Below, piece after piece: positions 18,128 to 26,514 of a stretch of DNA of 64,000 nucleotides. This DNA is from an uncultured Clostridia bacterium (lineage in GTDB: Bacteria; Bacillota; Clostridia; TANB77; CAG-508). The translations under genes were made by a program, and so were the position numbers. The DNA is taken from assembly GCA_934120645.1 (NCBI GenBank), contig CAKOUO010000001.1, positions 1 through 64,000 of the forward strand, in the 5' to 3' direction. Below the pieces are notes generated by a model. It had not been told where the DNA came from. It did not search any database and saw only the letters and a list, made by a program, of their open reading frames with translations. Positions within the stretch are counted from its first letter, which is position 1; the number at the start of each line of letters is the position of its first letter.

Positions 18128-19498
18128 ATGAATGTAGGTTTTATATCATTAGGATGTAGCAAAAATTTAATAGATACAGAAGTAGCAATTGGAATGTTTA
18201 AAGAAAATCATTATAAAGTTGTAAATAATCCAGAAGAAGCAGATATACTAGTGATAAATACATGTGGATTTATTGAATCTGCAAAAGAAGAAGCTATTAA
18301 TACAATTTTAGAAATGGCAGAATATAAGAAGAAAAGATGTAAGTATTTAATAGCAATGGGATGCTTAGTACAAAGATATTATGATGATTTAATAAAAGCA
18401 TTGCCTGAAGTGGATTTATTTATAAAAATAGATGAATATAATAAACTATGGCAAAAAATAGAAGATTTAATAAAAAGAGATATTGTTCAAAAGTCAAAAA
18501 CAAAAACTACTAATAAAATATCACAAATACCACCACTTCCAATGCCGACATTTAATGAATTTCTAGAAAGAGTTGTAACAACAGGAAAAAATTATGCTTA
18601 TTTAAAAATAGGAGAAGGTTGTAGCAATAAATGTACTTATTGTGCAATTCCATATATAAGAGGTCCATTTGTAAGCAGAAAAATGGAAGATGTTATACAA
18701 GAAGCACAAATGTTAGCACAAAAAGGAATAAAGGAATTAATTGTAATAGCGCAAGATACAACTAAATATGGCGTTGATATATATGGAGAAAGCAAATTAG
18801 CACAATTATTAGAAGAGCTAAGTAAAATAGAAGGAATTGAATGGATTAGATTTTTATATTCTTATCCAGAGGGAATTACAGAAGAACTAATAAAAACTGT
18901 TGCAAATAATAATAAAATTGCAAAATATTTTGATATTCCAATTCAACATATCTCAAATACTGTATTAAAAAGAATGAATAGAAGAACATCAAAAGAAAAA
19001 ATAGAAAAATTAATAAAAAATATTAGAGAAAAAATTCCAAATGTTACATTAAGAACAAGTTTAATAGTTGGATTTCCAGGTGAAACACAAGAGGATTTTA
19101 ATCAACTTCTAGAATTTGTAAAAAAGACCAAATTTGATAAATTAGGTGCATTTATGTATTCAAAAGAAGATGGTACACCAGCTGCAAAACTTCCAGATCA
19201 AATACATGGAAATACAAAAAAATCAAGATATAATAAAATAATGAAGGCACAGCAAGAAATTTCATTAGAAAATTTGAAAAATAAAATAGGAAATACATAT
19301 AAGGTTTTAGTAGAAGACATGTCATTTGATGGAAAATATTTTGTAGGAAGAACAATGCAAGATGTTCCTGAGGAAGATGGATTAGTTTATATAAAGAATG
19401 ATAGTAAAATAAAAACACAAGATATTTTAAATCACTTTATACAATGTGAAATAGAAGATGTAAGCAACTATGATTTAATTGCAAAAATAAAGGAATAA
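18128..19498 (+). CDS. rimO: Ribosomal protein S12 methylthiotransferase RimO
   Basis: 456 residues. The N-terminal UPF0004 domain has three cluster Cys (LGCSKNLIDTE, NTCGFIESAKEEA and AMGCLVQRY). The radical-SAM cluster motif GCSNKCTYCAIPYIRGPF lies near residue 164, and a TRAM domain closes the C-terminus. SLGCSKN and the FIESAKEEAI pattern favour RimO over MiaB. It methylthiolates Asp of ribosomal protein S12. It follows the RNase E/G gene by 10 bases, within one operon from pth. Confidence 0.94.
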   Translation: MNVGFISLGCSKNLIDTEVAIGMFKENHYKVVNNPEEADILVINTCGFIESAKEEAINTILEMAEYKKKRCKYLIAMGCLVQRYYDDLIKALPEVDLFIKIDEYNKLWQKIEDLIKRDIVQKSKTKTTNKISQIPPLPMPTFNEFLERVVTTGKNYAYLKIGEGCSNKCTYCAIPYIRGPFVSRKMEDVIQEAQMLAQKGIKELIVIAQDTTKYGVDIYGESKLAQLLEELSKIEGIEWIRFLYSYPEGITEELIKTVANNNKIAKYFDIPIQHISNTVLKRMNRRTSKEKIEKLIKNIREKIPNVTLRTSLIVGFPGETQEDFNQLLEFVKKTKFDKLGAFMYSKEDGTPAAKLPDQIHGNTKKSRYNKIMKAQQEISLENLKNKIGNTYKVLVEDMSFDGKYFVGRTMQDVPEEDGLVYIKNDSKIKTQDILNHFIQCEIEDVSNYDLIAKIKE

Positions 19499-19518
19499 AA
19501 CAGAAAGAAGGAATAAAA

Positions 19519-19959
19519 ATGTTAAAGGAAAAATTATTAGAAGATTTAAAAGAATCTATGAAAGAAAAAAATATCATTAGAAAAAATACAGTTCAAATGA
19601 TAAGGGCTGCTATTTTACAAGTTGAAAAAGATAAGGGAATAGAGGCAAGTGATGGGCAAGTTATAGATATAATTGCTAAAGAAGCTAAAAAAAGAAAAGA
19701 TGCTGAAGCTGATTTTGAAAAAAGTGGAAGAGAAGATTTAATTAATCAGAATAAAGAAGAATTAGCAATTTTAACAGAGTATTTACCAAAACAGTTATCA
19801 ACAGAAGAAGTTGAAACAATTGTAAAAGAAATAATAGCTCAAACTGGTGCTTCATCAATGAAAGATATGGGTGGAGTTATGAAAGCTGCAAAAGAAAAAA
19901 TAGGTGCAGCAGCTGATGGAAAGACTATAAGTGAAGTTGTAAAAAAATTATTAGCTTAA
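19519..19959 (+). CDS. yqeY: GatB/YqeY domain protein
   Basis: 146 residues, the full length of YqeY proteins. N-terminal helical pattern LLEDLKESMKEKN with TVQMIRAAI, then EAKKRKDAEADFEKSGRED, EYLPKQLSTEEVE and the C-terminal GATase-tail-like domain (MGGVMKAAKEKIGAAADG). It resembles the tRNA-binding tail of GatB, and its precise role is unproven. Gene ends at a strong bidirectional terminator shared with dapA. Confidence 0.9.
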   Translation: MLKEKLLEDLKESMKEKNIIRKNTVQMIRAAILQVEKDKGIEASDGQVIDIIAKEAKKRKDAEADFEKSGREDLINQNKEELAILTEYLPKQLSTEEVETIVKEIIAQTGASSMKDMGGVMKAAKEKIGAAADGKTISEVVKKLLA

Positions 19960-19962
19960 AAA

Positions 19963-20000
19963 GTTAAGGATTAAAGTTTAAAACTTTAATCCTTAATTTT
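19963..20000. terminator. Bidirectional terminator between yqeY and dapA
   Basis: A perfect 16-bp stem, TTAAGGATTAAAGTTT with AAACTTTAATCCTTAA, one-base loop, with A-tract before and T-tract after. The last codons and stop of dapA lie within the hairpin. Confidence 0.85.
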
Positions 20001-20873
20001 TTGATTGTTTAAATTTTCAAAAAGTTTTTTCCTTTTTTCTTCAGACATTTCTAATAAAGGCAATCTAGGTAAGCCAAAATTGAAGCCTAAATTATTTAAA
20101 GCAGCTTTTACAGGAATAGGGTTAACTTCTGAAAATAAACTGTTAATTAGAGGAATTGCTTTAATTTGCTTTTCTCTAGCTTTTTCAATATTACCATTTA
20201 GAAAATCATAAATCATATCATGAGTAAACTGAGGTTTTATATTTGATAAAACAGAAATAACACCTAAACCACCTAGAGAACAAATAGGAATAGCCTGATC
20301 ATCATTTCCAGAATAAATAGTCAAGTTATTACCACATAAATTGGCAATTTGAGCAACTTGAGAAATATTGCCACTAGCTTCTTTAATAGCAACAATATTT
20401 TTTATTTTAGATAATTTAAAACATGTTTCGGGTTCAATGTTAATGCCGGTTCTACTAGGAACATTATAAATAATTATGGGTAGATTAATATTATTTGCAA
20501 TTAATTTATAATGAGAAATTAACCCTAATTGAGTTGTTTTATTATAATACGGAGTAACAACTAAAACACCATCAGCACCTAATTTTTCAGCAATTTTAGA
20601 CATTTTTATAGCCTCAATAGTGTTATTAGATCCTGTTCCAACAATTACAGGAACTCTTTTATTAGATGTTTTTATTGCACATTTTATCGCAGATATTTTT
20701 TCTTCTTTTGTCATTGTAGAACTTTCACCAGTAGTACCGCAAACAACAATAGCATCAATATTATTATCAATTTGAAAGTTTAAAAATTTTTCAAACTCTT
20801 TAATATCAACACCATTTTCATTAAATGGAGTTGGAACAGCAGAAGCAGCACCTTTGAATAATAGTTTTTTCAT
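19986..20873 (-). CDS. dapA: 4-hydroxy-tetrahydrodipicolinate synthase
   Basis: 295 residues, TIM-barrel aldolase. CGTTGESSTMT (about 45-55), the Tyr in YYNKTTQLG (about 108-116), YNVPSRTGINI (about 136-146), and the Schiff-base Lys in IVAIKEASGN (about 158-167) match DapA. It condenses pyruvate with aspartate semialdehyde in lysine and diaminopimelate synthesis. The N-terminus MKKLLFKGAASAVPTPF is typical. It is transcribed alone, away from other dap genes. Related N-acetylneuraminate lyases are less likely given the motif set. Confidence 0.93.
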   Translation of the reverse strand: MKKLLFKGAASAVPTPFNENGVDIKEFEKFLNFQIDNNIDAIVVCGTTGESSTMTKEEKISAIKCAIKTSNKRVPVIVGTGSNNTIEAIKMSKIAEKLGADGVLVVTPYYNKTTQLGLISHYKLIANNINLPIIIYNVPSRTGINIEPETCFKLSKIKNIVAIKEASGNISQVAQIANLCGNNLTIYSGNDDQAIPICSLGGLGVISVLSNIKPQFTHDMIYDFLNGNIEKAREKQIKAIPLINSLFSEVNPIPVKAALNNLGFNFGLPRLPLLEMSEEKRKKLFENLNNQKIKD

Positions 20874-21068
20874 AAATTTATCTTCCTTTCAGTTTATAAA
20901 TATAAAATTAAAAAAATAATAAAAGCTTTTTGTTATATAAATATATTTTAGTAAAAATTAAAAAATCACTATTATTAAAAAAGAATAAAAAAATATATAA
21001 ATTATATAAAAATTTATATAAACGCTAGAATTTAATTGAAATTTCATCCAAATTATGGTATACTTTTA
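20874..21068. other. AT-rich divergent intergenic region before trpS
   Basis: About 200 bases between the dapA start and the third REP-like repeat. It holds the dapA ribosome binding site on the minus strand and long A/T tracts. I see no T-box (no AGGGTGG-type box) and no clear operator. Promoters for both directions probably lie here. Confidence 0.4.
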
Positions 21069-21191
21069 ATGTCCTTTTGGGGACGTTTCTCAAAAGGACA
21101 TCGTAGCAAAAAAGGACATTTTGAATAAAAAAGCAAAAATATTCTTTAAATTATGTAAATGTCCATTTGAAAAACGTCCCCAAAAGGACAT
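21069..21191. repeat. REP-like inverted repeat, copy 3, before trpS
   Basis: Arms 21069-21101 and 21159-21191, 33 bp with about three mismatches, share the cores TTGGGGACGTTTCTCAAAAG and AAAAACGTCCCCAAAAGG. A third partial unit (AAAAAGGACATTTT) lies between them. The element ends 16 bases before trpS, directly followed by its AGGAGG site. Confidence 0.85.
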
Positions 21192-21206
21192 AGGAGGAAG
21201 AAAAAA

Positions 21207-22220
21207 ATGGAGAAAAAAAGAATACTAACAGGAGATAGACCAACAGGAAGATTACATATAGGACATTATTTTGGTTCATTGAAAACAAGGGTGGAGATGC
21301 AAAATAACCCTGAATATGATCCTTTTATATTAATAGCAGATGTCCAAGCACTTACAGATAATTTTAATAATCCAGAAAAAGTTAGAAAAAATGTAAGAGA
21401 AGTAGCAATAGATTATTTATCAGTAGGAATTGATCCTAAAAAAACAACAATATATATACAATCAATGATACCAGAAACAGCAGAACTTACAGTGTATTAT
21501 TCAAATTTGGTAACAATAGCTAGACTAGAAAGAAATCCAACAGTAAAAACAGAAATAGCACAAAAAAGAGATATATTTGGAGAAAGTGTAACATATGGCT
21601 TTTTAGGATATCCAGTAAGCCAAGCTGCTGATATAACATCATTTGAAGGAGAACTAATACCAGTAGGAGAAGATCAATTACCATTAATTGAACAATGTAG
21701 AGAAATAGTAAGAAAATTCAATAGTATATATGGTGAAGGCGTTTTAAAAGAACCAAAAGCAGTATTATCAAATTCAAAGAGAATAAAAGGTTTAGATGGA
21801 AACGAAAAAATGGGTAAATCATTAGGAAATGCAATATATTTATCAGATAGCCCAGAAGAAATTACAAAGAAAGTTATGAGTGCAGTAACAGACCCTGCAA
21901 GAATAAAAAAGGATGATCCTGGAAATCCTGATATATGCATGGTAGCATATTATCATAATTTATTTACAAAACCAGAAGAAGTAAAAACAGTATGTGAAGA
22001 ATGTAAGGCAGGTAAGCGTGGTTGTGTTGCTTGTAAAAAACAATTAGCTGCAAATATTATAGAAGAATTAAGACCAATAAGAGAAAAAAGAGCTTACTAT
22101 GAAGCACATCCAGAGGAAGTTGATAAAATTTTAATAGAAGGTACTGAAAAAGCAAGAGCAGTTGCAAAAGAAACAATGAAAAAAGTAAAAAAAGCAATGA
22201 TGCTAAACTATTTTGAATAG
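21207..22220 (+). CDS. trpS: Tryptophanyl-tRNA synthetase
   Basis: 337 residues, class I synthetase. The HIGH-like motif is GRLHIGHYFGS (about 13-23) and the KMSKS-like motif is KMGKS near residue 201. GEDQLPLIEQ (about 154-163) is the TrpRS tryptophan pocket region. A Cys cluster CEECKAGKRGCVACKK occurs near residue 260. It charges tRNA-Trp. The start at 21207 has an AGGAGG site immediately after a REP-like repeat, and the stop TAG is followed at once by another. Confidence 0.96.
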   Translation: MEKKRILTGDRPTGRLHIGHYFGSLKTRVEMQNNPEYDPFILIADVQALTDNFNNPEKVRKNVREVAIDYLSVGIDPKKTTIYIQSMIPETAELTVYYSNLVTIARLERNPTVKTEIAQKRDIFGESVTYGFLGYPVSQAADITSFEGELIPVGEDQLPLIEQCREIVRKFNSIYGEGVLKEPKAVLSNSKRIKGLDGNEKMGKSLGNAIYLSDSPEEITKKVMSAVTDPARIKKDDPGNPDICMVAYYHNLFTKPEEVKTVCEECKAGKRGCVACKKQLAANIIEELRPIREKRAYYEAHPEEVDKILIEGTEKARAVAKETMKKVKKAMMLNYFE

Positions 22221-22330
22221 TTGTCAATAGGGACGTCCCTTTTTGACAGAAAAAAATATAAAATAAAATTGAGGTGTTTTTCTAAAAAGGATGAAAATGT
22301 CCTTTTGGGAAACGTCCCAGAAAGGACAAA
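22221..22330. repeat. REP-like repeat, copy 4, between trpS and obgE
   Basis: Two separate palindromes: TTGTCAATAGGGACGTCCCTT with TTTGACA (22221-22248), and GTCCTTTTGGGAAACGTCCC with AGAAAGGAC (22299-22327). They share the GGGACGT/ACGTCCC core with copies 1-3 but are more diverged. The AGAAAGGAC end sits 5-12 bases before the obgE ATG and is the only visible ribosome binding site for that gene. Confidence 0.75.
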
Positions 22331-22331
22331 A

Positions 22332-23606
22332 ATGTTTACAGATTATACAAAAATAATAATTAAATCAGGAAATGGTGGTAATGGTGCGGCGACTTTTAGA
22401 AGAGAAAAGTATGTTGCTGCAGGTGGTCCTGACGGTGGAGATGGTGGAAATGGTGGTAATATCTATTTCCAAGTTGATAAGGATAAAAATACATTGATTG
22501 ATTTTAGATATAATAAAAAATTTAGGGCAAAAGATGGTGAAAATGGAAGTGGAAATCGTTGCAATGGTAAATATGGAGAAGATTTATATGTAAAAGTTCC
22601 AATAGGTACAGTTGTAAAAGATGCTGAGACTGGAAAAGTTGTTGCTGATTTATCAAAGCCAAATCAAGTAGAGTTAATATTGAAAGGTGGTAGAGGTGGT
22701 AGAGGAAATTCACATTTTGCAACACCTACAAGACAAGCTCCTAGATTCTCAGAAGGTGGAGAAAAAGGAGAAGAGAAAGAAGTTATACTTGAGTTGAAAC
22801 TTTTGGCTGATGTTGGATTGTTAGGATTTCCAAATGTAGGAAAATCAACATTTTTATCAACAGTAACAGATGCAACACCAAAAATTGCAAATTATCATTT
22901 TACAACTATAAATCCAAATTTAGGAGTTGTGAAAACTAAAAATGGAGATGGATTTGTAATTGCTGATATACCTGGAATTATAGAGGGTGCAAGTGAAGGT
23001 GTAGGTCTTGGAATTCAATTTTTAAGACATGTCGAAAGGACAAGATTATTATTACACTTTATTGATGTATCAGGACAAGAGGGTAGAGATCCTGTTGAAG
23101 ATTATTATACAATAAATCAAGAACTTGCAAAATATAGTGAAAAGTTGGTAAAACGAAAACAGATATTAGTTGCGACAAAAATTGACAGTATGCAAGATGA
23201 TACAAATTTAAAGAAATTAGAAGAATTAGCTAAAAAAGAAAAACTAGAATTATTTAAAATATCATCAGTTACTGGAGAAGGTGTTGAAAAATTAATAGAC
23301 CATGTTACAGAAGTTTTAAAAACATTACCAAAAGAAGAATTGGTTGAAATAGAAGACAAAGTTGTTTATACTTTACAAGATAAGGACCAAGAATGGGAAG
23401 CTTATGAAGAAAACGGAGTTTTCTATGTTAAAGGTAGAGCTGTTGATAGACTAATGAGTAGAATTAATATTGAAGATAATGAGTCTATGTATTATTTCCA
23501 AAAATGTTTGAAAAATATGGGAATAGAAGCTAAACTTAAAGAATTAGGAATCTGTGAAGGTGATACTGTTAAGATTAGTGATTGGGAACTTGAGTGGTAT
23601 GAGTAA
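22332..23606 (+). CDS. obgE: GTPase ObgE (CgtA)
   Basis: 424 residues from ATG 22332. The frame is open further upstream through the REP element but the protein start MFTDYTKIIIKSGNGG is the family start. The N-terminal glycine-rich Obg fold runs to about residue 158, the G domain has GFPNVGKST (about 165), DIPGIIEGA (about 212) and ATKID (about 280), and a C-terminal OCT domain follows from about 345. It is an essential ribosome-assembly and stress GTPase. Its AAAGGAC ribosome binding site lies inside a REP-like repeat. Confidence 0.96.
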   Translation: MFTDYTKIIIKSGNGGNGAATFRREKYVAAGGPDGGDGGNGGNIYFQVDKDKNTLIDFRYNKKFRAKDGENGSGNRCNGKYGEDLYVKVPIGTVVKDAETGKVVADLSKPNQVELILKGGRGGRGNSHFATPTRQAPRFSEGGEKGEEKEVILELKLLADVGLLGFPNVGKSTFLSTVTDATPKIANYHFTTINPNLGVVKTKNGDGFVIADIPGIIEGASEGVGLGIQFLRHVERTRLLLHFIDVSGQEGRDPVEDYYTINQELAKYSEKLVKRKQILVATKIDSMQDDTNLKKLEELAKKEKLELFKISSVTGEGVEKLIDHVTEVLKTLPKEELVEIEDKVVYTLQDKDQEWEAYEENGVFYVKGRAVDRLMSRINIEDNESMYYFQKCLKNMGIEAKLKELGICEGDTVKISDWELEWYE

Positions 23607-23730
23607 TACTAAAAAATAGCCATCTTGTTTTGATGAAATTAATTAAAAACTAGTTTACAGATCTGATATAAAAATAAAAAAAGGGATTTTGTGTGGTTGC
23701 CAATTAATCCCGGAAAAGGAGAAATATAAA

Positions 23731-25239
23731 ATGAGTGAAAACAATAATAACAATAATAATGAAGTAGAAGAATTAGATATAAACCATCTAATGCAAATAA
23801 GAAGAGATAAATTAAAGGAATTACAAGATGAGGGAAAAGACCCATTTGAAATAACAAAATTTAATAGAACAAATTCAGCAGGAGAAATAAAAGCAAATTA
23901 TGAAAAATTTGAACAAAAAGATGTAACAGTAGCAGGAAGAATAATAGCAAAAAGAATAATGGGAAAAGCATCATTTTGCACAATACAAGACAGTGACGAA
24001 AAAATTCAAAGTTATGTAAGTATAAATGATTTAGGAGAAGAAAGCTATAAAGCATTTAAAACATATGATATTGGAGATATAATTGGAATTACAGGTTTTG
24101 TATTCAAAACAAGAACAGAAGAAATATCAGTACATGCAAAAGAAGTAACATTACTTTCTAAATCATTAAGACCATTACCAGAAAAATTCCATGGATTAAA
24201 AGACCCAGATTTAAGATATAGACAAAGATATGTTGATTTAATAATGAATCCAGAAGTAAAGAAAACTTTTGAAACAAGAAGCAAAATAATAACAGAAATA
24301 AGAAGAATATTAGATGAAAAAGGATATTTAGAAGTTGAAACACCAATATTAAATACAATATCAGGTGGAGCAACAGCAAAACCATTTATAACACATCACA
24401 ATGCATTAGATTTACCAATGTATTTAAGAATTGCAACAGAATTAAACTTAAAAAGATTAATAGTTGGTGGATATGATAAAGTATATGAAATGGGAAGAAT
24501 ATTCAGAAATGAAGGTATGGACATTAGACATAACCCAGAATTTACATCAATAGAATTATATGCTGCATATGAAGATTATAACGATATGATGGATATAACA
24601 GAAGAAATATTCACAAAATGTGCTATGAAAGTTTTAGGAACAACAAAAATAACATATCAAGGACAAGAAATAGACTTAACACCGGGATGGAAAAGAATTA
24701 CTATGATAGACAGTATAAAAGAAGCTTGTGGAGTTGATTTTAATGAAATTAATTCAGACGAAGAAGCAGTAGCACTAGCAAAAGAAAGAGGACTAGAAAT
24801 TCCAGATCCAACAAAAGAAACAAGAGGAGATGTAATTAGTTTATTCTTTGATGAATATGTAGAAAAAACATTAATACAACCAACATTTATATATGATTAT
24901 CCAGTAGAAATTTCACCACTTGCAAAAAGAAGTCCAAAAGACCCAAGATTAACAGAAAGATTTGAAATATTTATTGGTGGTAGAGAATATGGAAATGCAT
25001 TCTCAGAATTAAATGACCCAATTGACCAATATGAAAGATTTAAAAAACAAGTTGAAGCTAGAAATGCTGGTGACGAAGAAGCAGGTATGATGGATGAAGA
25101 CTTTATTCAAGCTCTTGAATATGGTATGCCTCCAACAGGTGGTTTAGGAATTGGTGTTGATAGATTAGTAATGTTATTAACAGATGCTGCATCAATTAGA
25201 GATGTATTACTATTCCCAACAATGAAACCTTTAAATTAG
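23731..25239 (+). CDS. lysS: Lysyl-tRNA synthetase, class II
   Basis: 502 residues from ATG 23731 (AAAAGGAG upstream). The N-terminus is an Asn-rich tail (MSENNNNNNN), then an OB-fold anticodon-binding domain (VAGRIIAKRIMGKASF) and the class II core: motif 1 ending in EVETPIL, motif 2 with GRIFRNEGMDIRHNPEF, motif 3 with GGLGIGVDRLVMLL near the end. It charges tRNA-Lys. The 124-base leader before it contains a GGGATT...AATCCC hairpin just upstream of the ribosome binding site, but no T-box signature. Confidence 0.96.
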   Translation: MSENNNNNNNEVEELDINHLMQIRRDKLKELQDEGKDPFEITKFNRTNSAGEIKANYEKFEQKDVTVAGRIIAKRIMGKASFCTIQDSDEKIQSYVSINDLGEESYKAFKTYDIGDIIGITGFVFKTRTEEISVHAKEVTLLSKSLRPLPEKFHGLKDPDLRYRQRYVDLIMNPEVKKTFETRSKIITEIRRILDEKGYLEVETPILNTISGGATAKPFITHHNALDLPMYLRIATELNLKRLIVGGYDKVYEMGRIFRNEGMDIRHNPEFTSIELYAAYEDYNDMMDITEEIFTKCAMKVLGTTKITYQGQEIDLTPGWKRITMIDSIKEACGVDFNEINSDEEAVALAKERGLEIPDPTKETRGDVISLFFDEYVEKTLIQPTFIYDYPVEISPLAKRSPKDPRLTERFEIFIGGREYGNAFSELNDPIDQYERFKKQVEARNAGDEEAGMMDEDFIQALEYGMPPTGGLGIGVDRLVMLLTDAASIRDVLLFPTMKPLN

Positions 25240-25269
25240 TATATAAAAAGAACCAAAGGAGTTTAAAAT

Positions 25270-25506
25270 ATGGATTTGCATGAAGAATTAATAAAAAAAC
25301 TGGAAGATGAAATAAAAGATTTAAGGGAATTATATAAAACAAATCCTGAATTGGCAAAGAAAAAAGCTAGAGAAAATTTACAAAAAACAGGAATAATAGA
25401 TGAAAATGGAAAACTATTACCACCATATAATGGACAAAAAGTAAATGTTAATGATTTTACAATAGGCCCAAACGAAAACTGTTTGGATGATGAAGAGGAA
25501 AGATAG
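25270..25506 (+). CDS. Small charged protein, unknown function
   Basis: 78 residues with an AAAGGAG site 7 bases before the ATG. The N-terminal half is a charged helix (LHEELIKKLEDEIKDLRELY), then KKKARENLQKTGIIDENGKL, a pattern common in small uncharacterised bacterial proteins, then an acidic end DDEEER. No signal peptide. It lies between lysS (31 bases before) and a site-2 protease gene (24 bases after) and is probably co-transcribed with both. Confidence 0.65.
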   Translation: MDLHEELIKKLEDEIKDLRELYKTNPELAKKKARENLQKTGIIDENGKLLPPYNGQKVNVNDFTIGPNENCLDDEEER

Positions 25507-25529
25507 ATAAACACAAAGGAGATAAAAAT

Positions 25530-26270
25530 ATGTTTAGTTTTAACTTTGATAAAAGAACAATGTATATAATAGCAGGAATAATGCTATTATTTGTAATAAT
25601 ACAATATATTACAAACCCAGGAGAATTATTAAGTTTATTAATAAGTGCACCAGGAGTATTAATAGCAATAACATTCCATGAATTTGCACATGGATATGCA
25701 GCATATAAATTAGGTGATGACACAGCCAAAAATCAAGGTAGACTAAGCCTAAACCCATTTGCACATTTAGATCCAATAGGAACATTAATGCTATTAGTAG
25801 CAGGATTTGGATGGGGAAAACCAGTAGAAGTAGACCCTAGAAACTATACAAGAAAAATATCAATGGAAAAAGGTGAGGCAATAGTATCACTTGCAGGACC
25901 TTTAATGAATTTTATATTAGCAATAGCATTTACATTAATTTATTGTGCAATATATAAATTTGCAAGTGTAGCATTTATGACATCAACTGTTGGAACAATA
26001 ATTATGTTATTAATTTCAAGTACAATTTCAATTAATATTGGACTCGGAGTATTTAACTTAATACCATTACCACCATTAGATGGTTCAAAAATAATAATGC
26101 CATTTTTACCATATAAAGCAAAAGAATTTTTTGTTAATAATGAGCAAATATTCTATATTATATTTGTACTTATTTGGATAACAGGAATGGCAGGAACAAT
26201 AATAACACCAGCAATAAATTGGGTATCAAAAGGAATAATAACATTAGGAAAATTAATATTTAGATTATAA
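25530..26270 (+). CDS. Site-2 protease family membrane zinc metalloprotease (M50)
   Basis: 246 residues with several membrane helices. The zinc motif HEFAHG lies at about 50-55, in the short FHEFAHGYAAYKLGD context of the minimal S2P family. NLIPLPPLDGSKI at about 175-187 supplies the third ligand (NxxPxPxLDG). It probably cleaves membrane-embedded substrates; the target is unknown. It ends just before an inverted-repeat element that separates it from tsaD. Confidence 0.9.
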   Translation: MFSFNFDKRTMYIIAGIMLLFVIIQYITNPGELLSLLISAPGVLIAITFHEFAHGYAAYKLGDDTAKNQGRLSLNPFAHLDPIGTLMLLVAGFGWGKPVEVDPRNYTRKISMEKGEAIVSLAGPLMNFILAIAFTLIYCAIYKFASVAFMTSTVGTIIMLLISSTISINIGLGVFNLIPLPPLDGSKIIMPFLPYKAKEFFVNNEQIFYIIFVLIWITGMAGTIITPAINWVSKGIITLGKLIFRL

Positions 26271-26275
26271 AATTT

Positions 26276-26501
26276 CGAATATACAAGAAAATTATTTATT
26301 TTTCTAATCTTTATAAAAAGTATGTGCAAGGTAAACATTTTTATTTTAGACGAAAGCTTCGTGGGGACCGCTGAATACTGTTAAATGCGATAGCATTGTT
26401 ACAGTATCAGTGGGAAGGCTTGAGTTAAAAATAAAAATATTTGCCGTCAGCAGGACTATATAAAATATAGTAGAAAAATAAATAATTTTCTTGTATATCG
26501 A
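26276..26501. repeat. 226-bp structured element with 27-bp perfect inverted ends, before tsaD
   Basis: The ends 26279-26305 and 26472-26498 are perfect 27-bp inverted repeats, with TCGA at both outer edges. Inside, nested helices can form: AAACATTTTTATTTTA (about 26333-26348) with TAAAAATAAAAATATTT (26425-26441), AAGCTTC with GAAGGCTT, and CCGCTGAATACTGT with ACAGTATCAGTGG around a GATA loop; two small hairpins flank them. It is either a MITE-like insertion or a rod-shaped RNA in the tsaD leader. It ends one base before the tsaD ribosome binding site. I matched it to no known riboswitch. Confidence 0.75.
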
Positions 26502-26514
26502 CAAGGAGAAAAAA

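Noticed and set aside
20874..23730. T-box leaders before trpS and lysS
   Set aside because: No AGGGTGG-type antiterminator box or specifier stem was found in either leader.
26276..26501. Cobalamin-type riboswitch before tsaD (CAGTGGGAAGGC and GTCAGCAGGAC looked suggestive)
   Set aside because: The 5' conserved AGGGAA part and the GCCAGGAGACC box are missing, and tsaD is not a cobalamin gene. Kept only as an unassigned structured element.
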